The translations under genes were made by a program, and so were the position numbers. DNA of 64,000 nucleotides from the NCBI RefSeq assembly GCF_000381765.1, contig NZ_KB907076.1:186001-250000 (forward strand), given 5' to 3'. This DNA is from [Zimmermannella] faecalis ATCC 13722. Lineage in GTDB: Bacteria; Actinomycetota; Actinomycetes; Actinomycetales; Microbacteriaceae. The notes below the pieces were generated by a model. The model was not told where the DNA came from. It was given only the letters and a program-made list of their open reading frames with translations, and searched no databases. This document shows positions 7,486 through 15,863 of this stretch, in pieces (the stretch's first letter is position 1; each line of letters starts with the position of its first letter).

Positions 7486-8127
7486 GTGCTCATGAATCAG
7501 GGATCGTTCGGCGTCGCGCTCGCCGGCTTCGGCTTCAGTCTCTCGCTCATCATCGCGATCGGCGTGCAGAACGCGTTCGTGCTGCGGCAGGGCATTCGCC
7601 GCGAACACGTGCTGCCAATCGTGCTGTTCTGCGCGGTGTCCGACGCGACGCTGATCTCGGCGGGCATCTTCGGGCTCGGACAGCTGCTCGAGCTCGTGCC
7701 GTGGCTCATGTCGGTCGTGCGCTGGGCGGGCGTCGCGTTCCTCGTGGCGTACGCGCTCTTCGCGGTGCGGCGCGCGATGAAGCCCGAGGCGCTGATTCCC
7801 GACGATGCTGGCGCATCCGCACCCTCGCTGCGCTCGACGATGCTCGCAATCGCCGCCATCACCTGGCTCAACCCGCACGTCTACCTCGACACGGTGGTGC
7901 TCATGGGGTCGGTCGCGAACTCGTACCACGCCGACCGGTGGATATTCGGGCTCGGCGCCGCGTCAGCGAGCCTCGTGTGGTTCTTTGCGCTCGGGTACGG
8001 GGCGCGCTGGCTGCGACCGATCTTCCGCAAGCCGAGCGCGTGGCGCGTGCTCGACCTCGTGATCGCCGCGACGATGCTCGCGATCGCCGCATCCCTCGCC
8101 TTCGCCGACCCGACGGCCGGGCACTAG
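7486..8127 (+). CDS. lysE: LysE-family amino acid exporter
   Basis: 213 residues with six hydrophobic helices. Typical LysE features are the first helix containing IAIGVQNAFVLRQGI (the conserved GxQNxxVLxQG motif) and the second-half helix start TWLNPHVYLDTVVLMGSVA (conserved NPHxYLDT). It exports L-lysine/L-arginine and prevents toxic build-up when peptides are degraded. The start could be ATG 7492, but TAGGCT at 7473-7478 lies 7 nt before GTG 7486, so a leaderless start there fits best. Control by the divergent LysG is established for this gene pair in Corynebacterium and inferred here. Confidence 0.92.
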   Translation: MLMNQGSFGVALAGFGFSLSLIIAIGVQNAFVLRQGIRREHVLPIVLFCAVSDATLISAGIFGLGQLLELVPWLMSVVRWAGVAFLVAYALFAVRRAMKPEALIPDDAGASAPSLRSTMLAIAAITWLNPHVYLDTVVLMGSVANSYHADRWIFGLGAASASLVWFFALGYGARWLRPIFRKPSAWRVLDLVIAATMLAIAASLAFADPTAGH

Positions 8128-8164
8128 TGGTTTCGGCAGCGACACCCGGCCACCATCCACGCCA

Positions 8165-8217
8165 ACTGACGGCAATTTGCGGCAATTTCAACGGAATCGT
8201 TGCGAATTGCCGTCAGT
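8165..8217. repeat. Palindromic repeat, family A, copy 1
   Basis: Arms ACTGACGGCAATTTGC (8165-8180) and GCGAATTGCCGTCAGT (8202-8217) pair with one G-T position; the inner part is degenerate. The right side continues with CAGCGGAGGTGG, a flank shared with the other family members. It lies downstream of lysE and points toward the opposing tRNA/LCP block. Confidence 0.85.
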
Positions 8218-8275
8218 CAGCGGAGGTGGTGCGGATGCCTAGGGCGGATGCGCGCGGTGCGGGCATGGCCGCGGC

Positions 8276-8345
8276 ACGCGGACACGGAGGGATTTGAACC
8301 CCGCGACGCGCCAGCGTTGCGTTGCAAAAGTCCACTCCACCAGGG
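8276..8345 (-). pseudogene. Partial tRNA-Ser copy (3' half remnant)
   Basis: Bases 8276-8301 are identical to 8376-8401, the 3' end of the intact tRNA-Ser(GCT), exactly 100 bp away. The copy also keeps ACTCCACC and AGGG resembling the anticodon-stem side, but the variable arm is different and there is no 5' half, so it cannot fold as a tRNA. It may be an attachment-site duplicate left by an integrated element, or a decayed tandem duplicate. Confidence 0.7.
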
Positions 8346-8354
8346 AAAACGTCA

Positions 8355-8373
8355 GGCGCCCCGGAGGGGCGCC
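8355..8373 (-). terminator. Terminator of tRNA-Ser(GCT)
   Basis: A perfect hairpin GGCGCCCC-GGA-GGGGCGCC starts 5 bases beyond the tRNA 3' end; on the minus strand it is followed by TGACGTTTTCCC. Position and shape fit an intrinsic terminator for the tRNA gene. Confidence 0.75.
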
Positions 8374-8378
8374 ATACG

Positions 8379-8469
8379 CGGACACGGAGGGATTTGAACC
8401 CTCGGTCCCCCTATTGAGGGACTCCACCTTAGCAGGGTGGTGCACTCGGCCTGACTATGCGACGTGTCC
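8379..8469 (-). tRNA. tRNA-Ser(GCT)
   Basis: 91 nt on the minus strand. Acceptor GGACACG pairs with CGTGTCC, discriminator G. Anticodon stem CCACC/GGTGG encloses CTGCTAA (anticodon GCT). There is a long class II variable arm (TCCCTC-AATA-GGGGGA) and a T arm GAGGG-TTCAAAT-CCCTC. It reads AGC/AGT codons. Its 3' end is duplicated 100 bp downstream. Confidence 0.95.
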
Positions 8470-8526
8470 AGACTGACCAAGGATACACGATCAGCGAGGC
8501 CCCGCCAGAACCGGCATGAGGCACCG

Positions 8527-9816
8527 CTAGAACAGTGTGTCGGTGTTCGAGCAGGTCTGCTGGTCGGCGGTCTGCCCGTCGAAGGTCGGGGTCGTGACGG
8601 GCGCATCCGTTGACCCGGTGCCGTCGTCGGTCGCACCGGTGCCATCATCGGTCGCGCCTGAGCCATCGTCGGTTGCGCCGGGCGTCGTCGCGTCGGGCGA
8701 CGTCGTGCCGGAGTCGTCGGTCGCTCCGGAGCCGCCGTCGGCCGCATCCGGGTCGGCCGCTTGGATGAGCGGTTGGTCGTCTTGCAGCAGCTGCCACATG
8801 ACGTCGGCGTCGGCGGTCGGCTCGACGCGTCCCGGAGACCAGGTCGAGTCGGCGACGGGGAGCCGCACGAAGCCCATCGCCTCGTTCGGCACGCTCGCGA
8901 GCGCGGTCGCGAGGCTCACGAGGGTGTCGACGCTGTTCATGTTGCTCGAGAGCGTCATGTTCTGCGTCGCCGCGCGCGCAATGCCGTAGAGCTTCGTCGG
9001 GTTCGTCAGCGTCTCGTTGCTCTTCACGGTGCGGAACAGCGCCGAGAGGAACACCTGCTGGTTCGTGATGCGCGAAAGGTCGGAACCATCGCCGACGCCG
9101 TGCCGGGTACGGAGGAACTTCAGCGCATCCTCCCCCTGCAGCGAGTGGGTGCCGGCGTCGAGGCTGAGCCCGACGTAGGAGTCTTCGATGGGTTGCTCGA
9201 CGCACACGTCGACGCCGCCGACCGCGTTCGACATCTCGATGACGCCACGGAACGTGATCATCGCCGCGAACTGAATGTCGAGCCCGCTCATCTCCTCGAC
9301 CGTCGAGACGATGCAGCCCATGCCGCCGTCTTCGAGAATCGAGTTCATCATGACGCCGTAGCCCTCCGAGACCTGCTGGCCCTCGTCGTTCGTGCACTGC
9401 GGCGTATCCACGATCGTGTCGCGCGGAATCGACACGAGTGACGCGTGCGAGTGATCCTCCGAGAGGTGGAAGAGCATGTTCACGTCGTTGAGCGTGCCCT
9501 CTGCCTCGGCCGTGCCCTCGCCGAACTCCTCGCCCTGGCCGACACGCGTATCACTGCCGACGATGAGGATGTTCACGCCGCCCTCGAACGTGTCGAGCTC
9601 GGGGTCGGAGTTGTCTTCGAGCTCGAACGTGCTCACGTTGCCGAGCAGGTTCCAGTACACGATCGTGCCGAACGTGAGCATCGAGACGAGCAGCACGACG
9701 GCGGCCATGCCAATACCCTTACCGACCGATCCCCACGACGTGGTGACGGCGAGTCGGCCGTGCCGCGCTTGCGTCCCGCTGGGCGCAATAGTGCGGTGCG
9801 TTGAGTGGTTAGGCAA
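8527..9816 (-). CDS. LytR-CpsA-Psr (LCP) family cell-wall glycopolymer transferase
   Basis: About 429 residues. A short cytoplasmic N-terminus is followed by one transmembrane helix (MAAVVLLVSMLTFGTIVYW, starting near residue 37) and the extracellular LCP domain. LCP landmarks are NILIVGSDTR, the SLVSIPRDT motif with its conserved Arg, and LKFLRTRHGVGDGSDLSRITNQQ. LCP enzymes attach teichoic-acid-like polymers or arabinogalactan to peptidoglycan. The C-terminus is a Thr/Asp/Gly-rich tail (GATDDGT-type repeats) ending in a Cys-containing segment. No ATG or GTG lies upstream of the helix; TTG 9816 has GGAG 7 nt before it and is my choice, with ATG 9708 as a shorter alternative. Confidence 0.88.
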   Translation of the reverse strand: MPNHSTHRTIAPSGTQARHGRLAVTTSWGSVGKGIGMAAVVLLVSMLTFGTIVYWNLLGNVSTFELEDNSDPELDTFEGGVNILIVGSDTRVGQGEEFGEGTAEAEGTLNDVNMLFHLSEDHSHASLVSIPRDTIVDTPQCTNDEGQQVSEGYGVMMNSILEDGGMGCIVSTVEEMSGLDIQFAAMITFRGVIEMSNAVGGVDVCVEQPIEDSYVGLSLDAGTHSLQGEDALKFLRTRHGVGDGSDLSRITNQQVFLSALFRTVKSNETLTNPTKLYGIARAATQNMTLSSNMNSVDTLVSLATALASVPNEAMGFVRLPVADSTWSPGRVEPTADADVMWQLLQDDQPLIQAADPDAADGGSGATDDSGTTSPDATTPGATDDGSGATDDGTGATDDGTGSTDAPVTTPTFDGQTADQQTCSNTDTLF

Positions 9817-9849
9817 GCACGGACTCCAAGGTGGCGGGGTGGGATTGCG

Positions 9850-9934
9850 CGGAGGGCGTGGGATTCGAACCCACGGGACATTGCTGCCCACTGGTTTTCA
9901 AGACCAGCTCCTTAGGCCGCTCGGACAGCCCTCC
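9850..9934 (-). tRNA. tRNA-Ser(TGA)
   Basis: 85 nt on the minus strand. Acceptor GGAGGGC/GCCCTCC, discriminator G, anticodon stem CTGGT/ACCAG around CTTGAAA (anticodon TGA), a class II variable arm and T arm GTGGG-TTCGAAT-CCCAC. It lies 33 bp upstream of the LCP gene start on the same strand. Confidence 0.95.
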
Positions 9935-9959
9935 TTGCCGGCAACGATTCGATAACGAA

Positions 9960-10799
9960 TCAGCCGGGCTGCGAAATATCGTAGCCGACCTTCGCGAGCG
10001 CCTTCGCGAGTCCGTCATGGTAAAAGTCGCTTGTGAGGTCGCTCGACGCGTCAATCACCTGCTGCGGGGCGTTGCCCATCGCGAAGCTGCGTCCCCCACC
10101 ATCGCGCGCCCACTCGAGCATCTGAATGTCGTTGAACCCGTCGCCCGCGACGACGACATTCTCACGGGCGATACCCAGCGAAGCGCGCACCTTCTCGAGT
10201 GCCGTCGCCTTATTCACGCCCTCGGGCGCGATGTCGAGCCACGCCGACCAGCCGACCGAGTACGTCACCTGGTGCAGCCCCGACCCGCGCACCTGCGCGA
10301 CGAACTCCTCGACCGAGTGGTCGGGCGAGACGACGACGAGGCGCGTGACGGGCTCCCCGAGCAGGTCTTCGAACCGCACCTCGCGGCCCTGCGCCTCGAA
10401 GCTGCCGTCGGGAAAACTCCCCGAGTAGCGGTAGACCCCGTCGGGCCCCTCGACCGCGAACCGCGCGTTCTGCAGCACGGGGCGGAGGCGGATGAGCGCA
10501 TCGGTCGGGTCGAACGTTTCGATCCACTTGGGCGAGTAGTCGGCGTTCGTCGGCGGCGTCGCCTCCTCGTCACGGGCGAGCACCATCGCGCCGTTCGCCG
10601 AGACGAGGTACCGCGAGTCGAGACCGAGCCGCTCGCGCACCGGCAGCATGTCGGCCGCCGAGCGCCCCGTCGCGAGCATCACCTCGTGGCCCTGCTCCCG
10701 CAGACGCGCGACCTCGTCGCGGGTCGACTGCGGAATCTCGCCATCGACGTCGAGAATCGTGCCGTCGATGTCGAGGGCGACGAGGAGGCGATCGGTCAT
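9960..10799 (-). CDS. Cof-type HAD phosphatase
   Basis: 279 residues. Motif I is [15 protein letters not shown] (nucleophile Asp near residue 10), motif II lies in the MLATGRSA segment, motif III is the Lys in EGVNKATAL, and motif IV is [17 protein letters not shown] type C2B cap lies between. Such enzymes dephosphorylate sugar phosphates or cofactors such as FMN and PLP; the substrate is not readable. The ATG overlaps the serS stop by 4 bp (ATGA), so it is translated from the serS message. The stop overlaps a small inverted repeat GATTCG-ATAA-CGAATC (9946-9961). Confidence 0.9.
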   Translation of the reverse strand: MTDRLLVALDIDGTILDVDGEIPQSTRDEVARLREQGHEVMLATGRSAADMLPVRERLGLDSRYLVSANGAMVLARDEEATPPTNADYSPKWIETFDPTDALIRLRPVLQNARFAVEGPDGVYRYSGSFPDGSFEAQGREVRFEDLLGEPVTRLVVVSPDHSVEEFVAQVRGSGLHQVTYSVGWSAWLDIAPEGVNKATALEKVRASLGIARENVVVAGDGFNDIQMLEWARDGGGRSFAMGNAPQQVIDASSDLTSDFYHDGLAKALAKVGYDISQPG

Positions 10800-12058
10800 G
10801 CGATCGGCTCCAACACCTCGAGCCCGCCGAGGTACGGCCGCAGCGCCTCGGGAACCGTCACCGAGCCATCCGCCCGCTGGTGCGTCTCGAGAATCGCGAC
10901 GAGCCAACGCGTCGTCGCGATCGTGCCGTTCAGCGTCGCGACCGGGCGCGTCTTGCCATCCTCGCCCCGCGCGCGGATGCTGAGGCGGCGCGCCTGGTAC
11001 GTCGTGCAGTTCGAGGTCGACGTGAGCTCGCGGTACGCATCCTGCGTCGGCACCCACGCCTCAACGTCGTACTTGCGCGCGGCCGACGAGCCGAGGTCGC
11101 CCGCCGCGGTGTCGATCACGCGGTAGTGGAGGCCGAGCGCGCGCATCATCTCTTCCTGCCAGCCGAGCATCCGCTCGTGCTCCGCCTGCGCCTCTTCGGG
11201 GCGCGTGAACACGAACATCTCGGCCTTGTTGAACTGGTGGACGCGAATAATGCCCCGCGTATCCTTGCCCGCCGAGCCCGCCTCGCGGCGGTAGCAGGTC
11301 GACCAGCCGACGTAGCGCAGCGGCTCGTCGACGTCGATGATCTCGTCGGCGTGATAGCCCGCGAGCGCGACCTCGCTCGTGCCCGTGAGATAGAGGTCGT
11401 CGGCCGGAAGGTAATAGATCTCGTCGGCGTGCTCGCCAAGGAACCCCGTGCCGCGCATGATCTCGGGCTTCACGAGCGTCGGCGGCGTCACCATCGTGAA
11501 ACCGTTCTCGAGCGCCTTGTTCAGGCCGAGCTGCATGACCGCGAGCTCGAGCCGGGCGCCGATGCCGCGCAGGTAGCTAAACCGCGCGCCCGACACCTTC
11601 GCGCCGCGCGGCATGTCGATCGCGCCGAGCAGCTCGCCGAGCTCGAGGTGGTCGCGCGGGGTGAAGTCGAACTCGGGCTTCACGCCCTCGGTGCGCAGCA
11701 CCGTGAAGTCGTCTTCGCCACCCGCCGGCACGTCGTCGAGCACAACGTTCTCGATCTTCGACACGGCCTCGTCGAATGCCGCGTCGGCCTCGTTCGCGCG
11801 AGCCTGCGCATCCTTCACCTGGGCCGAGAGTTCCTGCACCGCGGCGAGCAGCGCTGGGCGGTCATCCTTCGATGCCTTGCCGATCTCCTTCGAGCGCGAG
11901 TTCTGCTCGGCCCGCAGCGTCTCGTAGCGCTGCAGTGCCTCGCGGCGGGCCGAGTCGGCCGCGAGCGCCGCGTCGACCGTCGCCGGGTCATTACCGCGCG
12001 CCCGCTGCGAACGCTTGACCACATCGGGGGTGTCTCTCAGAAGCTGAACATCGATCAC
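10796..12058 (-). CDS. serS: Seryl-tRNA synthetase
   Basis: 420 residues, full length for a bacterial SerRS. Residues 1-105 form the tRNA-binding coiled coil. Class II motif 2 is visible as [20 protein letters not shown] with FNKAEMF, and motif 3 as [17 protein letters not shown] followed by TLNGT. It charges tRNA-Ser in the cytoplasm. The start GTG 12058 lies 6 nt after TAGCAT (12070-12065), a leaderless arrangement. It is the first gene of an operon with the HAD phosphatase and is divergent from the lipid kinase. Two tRNA-Ser genes lie within 4 kb downstream. Confidence 0.97.
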   Translation of the reverse strand: MIDVQLLRDTPDVVKRSQRARGNDPATVDAALAADSARREALQRYETLRAEQNSRSKEIGKASKDDRPALLAAVQELSAQVKDAQARANEADAAFDEAVSKIENVVLDDVPAGGEDDFTVLRTEGVKPEFDFTPRDHLELGELLGAIDMPRGAKVSGARFSYLRGIGARLELAVMQLGLNKALENGFTMVTPPTLVKPEIMRGTGFLGEHADEIYYLPADDLYLTGTSEVALAGYHADEIIDVDEPLRYVGWSTCYRREAGSAGKDTRGIIRVHQFNKAEMFVFTRPEEAQAEHERMLGWQEEMMRALGLHYRVIDTAAGDLGSSAARKYDVEAWVPTQDAYRELTSTSNCTTYQARRLSIRARGEDGKTRPVATLNGTIATTRWLVAILETHQRADGSVTVPEALRPYLGGLEVLEPIA

Positions 12059-12108
12059 GCTGCCATGCTATCGACCTCGGGATACGCGCGCCGCCTAGGC
12101 TTACAGGT

Positions 12109-13071
12109 ATGAGCATGCCCCGCGCCGCGATCATCGCGAATCCCGTGAAGATCGACATTCCCCAGCTTCGGCAGCTGCTACCCGCACTCGAGAAGGCGCA
12201 CGGCTACGGCGAGACCCGCGTGTTCGAAACCACGGCGGAGTCGCCCGGCGCCGAACAGGCGCAAGAGGCGCTCGACGAGGGGTTCGCACTCATCGTCGCC
12301 GCAGGTGGCGACGGCACCGTGCGGCTCGTCGCCGACACGCTCGCGGGCACCGACGTGCCGCTCGGCATCATCCCCGCCGGCACCGGCAACCTGCTCGCGC
12401 GCAACCTCGGGCTCGCCGACAACCGCATCCGAGTGTTTGAGGTTGAGGATGCGCTCGAGGTCGCGTTCGGCGGCCGCGACCGGCGCATCGACCTCGGCGA
12501 AGTCGAGGTCGACCGCCCCGACGGCTCGCGCGAGCGGCTGCGGTTCGGCGTGATCGCAGGGCTCGGCATCGATGCCGGCATGATCGAGCACACCGACGAA
12601 GACCTCAAGGCGAAGATCGGCTGGCTCGCCTACGGCGGCGGCATCGCGAAGTGGCTGCTCGGCTCGGGCGCCTTCAGCGCGCGCTACAAGCTCGCGGGCG
12701 GGCGCACGTGGGGCACCCGCGCGTCGAGCATCATGATCGGCAACTCGGGGAGCCTCCCCGGCGGCCTCAACCTGCTGCCCGATGCCGACATCGCCGACGG
12801 TCTCATCGACATGGTGATCATGCGGCCGCGAGGGCCCCTCGGCTGGGCGATGGTCGCGGCCGGTGTCGTCGCCCGCAACCTTCCCGGTGTGCGGCCGCAC
12901 GGCCTCCACGCGCTCAACTACTTCCAGGCGAAGGAGATTCGTCTGCGCATCGACTCGGCGCCGCAAGACTTCGAGCTCGACGGCGACACCGCCGGCAAGA
13001 TCGTCGCGCTGCGGGCGCACACGCTCCCGGGCGCGCTCGTCGCGCGCGTTCCGGCGACCGGCGCGGCGTAG
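12109..13071 (+). CDS. Diacylglycerol kinase-like lipid kinase
   Basis: 320 residues with the DAGK catalytic fold. The nucleotide-binding loop is AAGGDGTVRLV (residues 63-73), followed by PLGIIPAGTGNLLARNLGL, the second conserved motif. The C-terminal beta-sandwich holds GNSGSLPGGLNLLPDADIADGLID. Homologues phosphorylate diacylglycerol or related lipids with ATP at the membrane face. ATG 12109 lies 7 nt after TAGGCT (12096-12101), so the mRNA is probably leaderless. It is followed by family B palindrome copy 2 and faces pheA. Confidence 0.9.
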   Translation: MSMPRAAIIANPVKIDIPQLRQLLPALEKAHGYGETRVFETTAESPGAEQAQEALDEGFALIVAAGGDGTVRLVADTLAGTDVPLGIIPAGTGNLLARNLGLADNRIRVFEVEDALEVAFGGRDRRIDLGEVEVDRPDGSRERLRFGVIAGLGIDAGMIEHTDEDLKAKIGWLAYGGGIAKWLLGSGAFSARYKLAGGRTWGTRASSIMIGNSGSLPGGLNLLPDADIADGLIDMVIMRPRGPLGWAMVAAGVVARNLPGVRPHGLHALNYFQAKEIRLRIDSAPQDFELDGDTAGKIVALRAHTLPGALVARVPATGAA

Positions 13072-13114
13072 GGCTGCGCCGGCGCGGGCGCCCGCAACGA
13101 CAATCGGCACTGCC

Positions 13115-13154
13115 AGCGACAAGTGGCGCCGTTACCACCGCGCCAGTTGTCGCT
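13115..13154. repeat. Palindromic repeat, family B, copy 2
   Basis: Arms AGCGACAAGTGGCGC (13115-13129) and GCGCCAGTTGTCGCT (13140-13154) pair with one mismatch. Together with flanking GGCGCCACT it resembles the copy at 4423-4462. A partial outer arm with CGACAATCGGC lies at 13098-13108. It occupies the gap between the convergent kinase and pheA genes. Confidence 0.7.
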
Positions 13155-13183
13155 GTCGGCGCCACTCGGCACCGCGCCGCAAC

Positions 13184-14110
13184 TTAGCGCTCGAGCGAGT
13201 CGAGCCAGGAACGCGCGGCGGCGTAGTTTTCGTCGCTCGCGGCGGGGTCTTCGGCGACGGGCGACGCGGATGCGCGCGGGTACGACCCGAGGAACTTCAC
13301 CGACGGGCTGTAGCGGCGCAGGCCGAGCAGCGCATCCTCGACGCGGGCGTCGTGCAGGTGGCCGTCGAGATCGACGACGAAGCGGTAGCGCCCCGGCTGC
13401 TCGGGGATCGGCCGCGACGTGATCATCGAGAGGTTGATGCCGCGGGTCGCGAACTGCTCGAGCATCGTCATGAGCCCGCCCGGGCGCTCTTCGGGTAGCT
13501 CGACGATGACCGAGGTCTTGTCTCGGCCGGTGCGCGGCGGCACGTCGGTGCGGGTCGTGACGAGCGCGAAGCGGGTGCGCGCCGAGTCGTTGTCTTGGAT
13601 GTCCTGTGCGAGCACCTCGAGGTCGAACCGCTCCTCGATGTTCACGGGCGTGATCGCGGCATCGACAAGGTCGGGGCGATCGAGCATGATCTCGGCGCTC
13701 GCGATGTTGCTCGCGGCCGCGACGTGGCCGTGGCCGGGCAGCACGCGGTGCAGCCAGCGTCGGCACTGGCCGTAGGCGACCGGATGCGCGGCAACGTTCC
13801 GCACTTCCTCCAGCTTCGTGCCCTGCCGCACGGCGAGGGCGAAGCGCACGGGCACGACGTACTCGCCGGCGATGCGGAGCCCGTCGATCGTCGCGAGCGC
13901 ATCCTGCGAGGCGGTCACGCCGCCCTCGATCGAGTTCTCGACGGCGATCATCGCCGCGACCGACGTGCCGGTCTGCACATCCATGAGTGCCTCGAGCACG
14001 TTCGACACGGGCTTCCAGGTCTTGCCGGCGGCCTCGGGGGCGAGGCGGAGTGCCATCTCGGTGAAGGTGCCCGCGGGCCCCAGGTACGAAATCGTCTCGG
14101 CATCGCTCAT
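13184..14110 (-). CDS. pheA: Prephenate dehydratase
   Basis: 308 residues. The catalytic PDT domain starts with [14 protein letters not shown] and contains the essential TRF motif in [13 protein letters not shown] (near residues 180-192). A C-terminal ACT domain holds the SRP motif of the phenylalanine site, [20 protein letters not shown]. It converts prephenate to phenylpyruvate and should be inhibited by L-Phe. ATG 14110 follows TAGGCT (14122-14117) by 6 nt, so a leaderless mRNA is likely. There is no chorismate mutase domain, as is usual for monofunctional actinobacterial enzymes. Confidence 0.96.
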   Translation of the reverse strand: MSDAETISYLGPAGTFTEMALRLAPEAAGKTWKPVSNVLEALMDVQTGTSVAAMIAVENSIEGGVTASQDALATIDGLRIAGEYVVPVRFALAVRQGTKLEEVRNVAAHPVAYGQCRRWLHRVLPGHGHVAAASNIASAEIMLDRPDLVDAAITPVNIEERFDLEVLAQDIQDNDSARTRFALVTTRTDVPPRTGRDKTSVIVELPEERPGGLMTMLEQFATRGINLSMITSRPIPEQPGRYRFVVDLDGHLHDARVEDALLGLRRYSPSVKFLGSYPRASASPVAEDPAASDENYAAARSWLDSLER

Positions 14111-14197
14111 GCCACGAGCCTATTGCCTCGCGCCTGGTTCGCGTGCCGCGCGCGAATTTTTCACGCGATCGCCGTCGAGGCCTGCCAAGATAGCAAC

Positions 14198-15823
14198 ATG
14201 CATGAGCGCGCAGGCACAGTAGCCCTCCCCGAAGACCTCATCGACGTCGACGACCTCATCGGCGCCTACTATCGCGGGGTTCCCGACATTTCGGATGCGG
14301 CGCAGCGCGTCGCGTTCGGCACGTCGGGCCACCGCGGTTCGAGCCTGAACAATGCGTTTAATGAGACGCACATTCTCGCGATCACGCAGGCGATCGTCGA
14401 GTACCGCGCGGGACAGGGCATCACCGGCCCGCTGTTCATCGGGCGCGACACGCACGCGCTGAGCCGCCCCGCTGAGGAGACGGCGCTCGACGTGCTCGCG
14501 GCGAACGAGGTGGCGGTGCTCGCCGACTCGAACGACTCGTGGGTGCCGACGCCGGCGCTGTCGCGCGCGATCGTCGCGTACAACGCCGACCCGGCGCACG
14601 CCGACGCGCTCGCCGACGGCATCATCATCACGCCGAGCCACAACCCTCCGCAGGACGGCGGCTTCAAGTACAACCCGCCGCACGGCGGCCCGGCCGACAC
14701 CGACGCGACGAAGTGGATCGAAGACCGCGCGAACGAGCTCATCGCGCAGGGCAACGCGGGCGTGCAGCGCGTGAACTCTGACGGCAAGATCGGCCGCTAC
14801 GACTTCCGCACCGAGTACGTGAACGACCTCGCGAAGGTGATCGACTTCGAGGCGATCCAGCGCTCGGGCGTGCGCATCGGCGCTGACCCGCTCGGCGGCT
14901 CGAGCGTCGAGTACTGGCAGGCGATCGCCGAGACGTACGGCATCGACCTCACGGTGGTGAACCCGAACGTCGACCCGCGCTGGCCGTTCATGACGCTCGA
15001 CTGGGACGGCAAGATTCGCATGGATCCGTCGTCGCCGAGTGCGATGGCGTCGGTGCTCGCGCACCGTGACGACTACGACGTGCTCACGGGCAATGACGCC
15101 GATGCCGACCGCCATGGCATCGTGACGCCCGACCACGGGCTCATGAACCCGAACCACTACCTCGCGGTGGCGATCGAGTACCTCGTGGGCCACCGCCCGC
15201 ACTGGCCGAGCGACGCCGCGATCGGCAAGACGCTCGTCTCGAGCTCGATGATCGACCGCGTCGTGGCCGGCCTCGGCGCCCGCCTCACCGAGGTGCCGGT
15301 CGGGTTCAAGTGGTTTGTGCCGGGCCTCAGCGACGGCACGGTGCTGTTCGGTGGCGAAGAGTCGGCCGGTGCGTCGTTCCTCACGCGCGACGGCAGCACG
15401 TGGACAACCGACAAGGACGGCATTCTGCTCGCGCTGCTCGCGGCCGAGATCATCGCGGTCACGGGCCGCACCCCGTCGCAGCTGTACCGCGACCTCACCG
15501 CGAAGTACGGCGACCCGGCCTACCAGCGCGTCGACGCGCCGGCGACGCCCGAGCAGAAGGCGACGCTGAAGCAGCTTTCGGGGGATGCGGTGGCCGCGAC
15601 CGAGCTCGCGGGCGAGCCGATCACGGCGAAGCTCACCGAGGCGCCCGGCAACGGGGCGGCCATCGGTGGCCTCAAGGTGACGACCGAGAACGCCTGGTTC
15701 GCGGCGCGCCCGAGCGGCACCGAGAACGTCTACAAGATCTACGCGGAGTCGTTCAAGGGCGCCGACCACCTCGCCCAGGTGCAGGCCGAGGCGAAGCGCA
15801 TCGTCGACGCCGCGATGGCGTAG
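14198..15823 (+). CDS. pgm: Phosphoglucomutase (alpha-D-glucose phosphate-specific)
   Basis: 541 residues, the usual length. The phosphoserine loop is [11 protein letters not shown], the metal loop [13 protein letters not shown], the sugar-binding loop [11 protein letters not shown] and the C-terminal phosphate-binding loop [12 protein letters not shown]. It interconverts glucose-1-P and glucose-6-P and so feeds glycogen and cell-wall sugar nucleotides. The start is ATG 14198; a weak -10 (CAAGAT, 14186-14191) lies 6 nt upstream, so it may be leaderless, though less clearly than its neighbours. It is divergent from pheA and shares a hairpin terminator with the next gene. Confidence 0.96.
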   Translation: MHERAGTVALPEDLIDVDDLIGAYYRGVPDISDAAQRVAFGTSGHRGSSLNNAFNETHILAITQAIVEYRAGQGITGPLFIGRDTHALSRPAEETALDVLAANEVAVLADSNDSWVPTPALSRAIVAYNADPAHADALADGIIITPSHNPPQDGGFKYNPPHGGPADTDATKWIEDRANELIAQGNAGVQRVNSDGKIGRYDFRTEYVNDLAKVIDFEAIQRSGVRIGADPLGGSSVEYWQAIAETYGIDLTVVNPNVDPRWPFMTLDWDGKIRMDPSSPSAMASVLAHRDDYDVLTGNDADADRHGIVTPDHGLMNPNHYLAVAIEYLVGHRPHWPSDAAIGKTLVSSSMIDRVVAGLGARLTEVPVGFKWFVPGLSDGTVLFGGEESAGASFLTRDGSTWTTDKDGILLALLAAEIIAVTGRTPSQLYRDLTAKYGDPAYQRVDAPATPEQKATLKQLSGDAVAATELAGEPITAKLTEAPGNGAAIGGLKVTTENAWFAARPSGTENVYKIYAESFKGADHLAQVQAEAKRIVDAAMA

Positions 15824-15830
15824 CGCCGTG

Positions 15831-15863
15831 GGCGCCGGTGGGCTGAGCTAGCCGACCGGCGCC
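15831..15863. terminator. Bidirectional hairpin between pgm and the zinc-ribbon membrane protein
   Basis: A perfect 9-bp inverted repeat, GGCGCCGGT (15831-15839) and ACCGGCGCC (15855-15863), lies between and overlaps the convergent 3' ends. There is no long T tract, so efficiency is uncertain. Confidence 0.5.

Noticed and set aside
14120-15769. A 549-codon frame antisense to pgm
   Set aside because: Arg-rich composition typical of a shadow; pgm on the other strand has every family motif.
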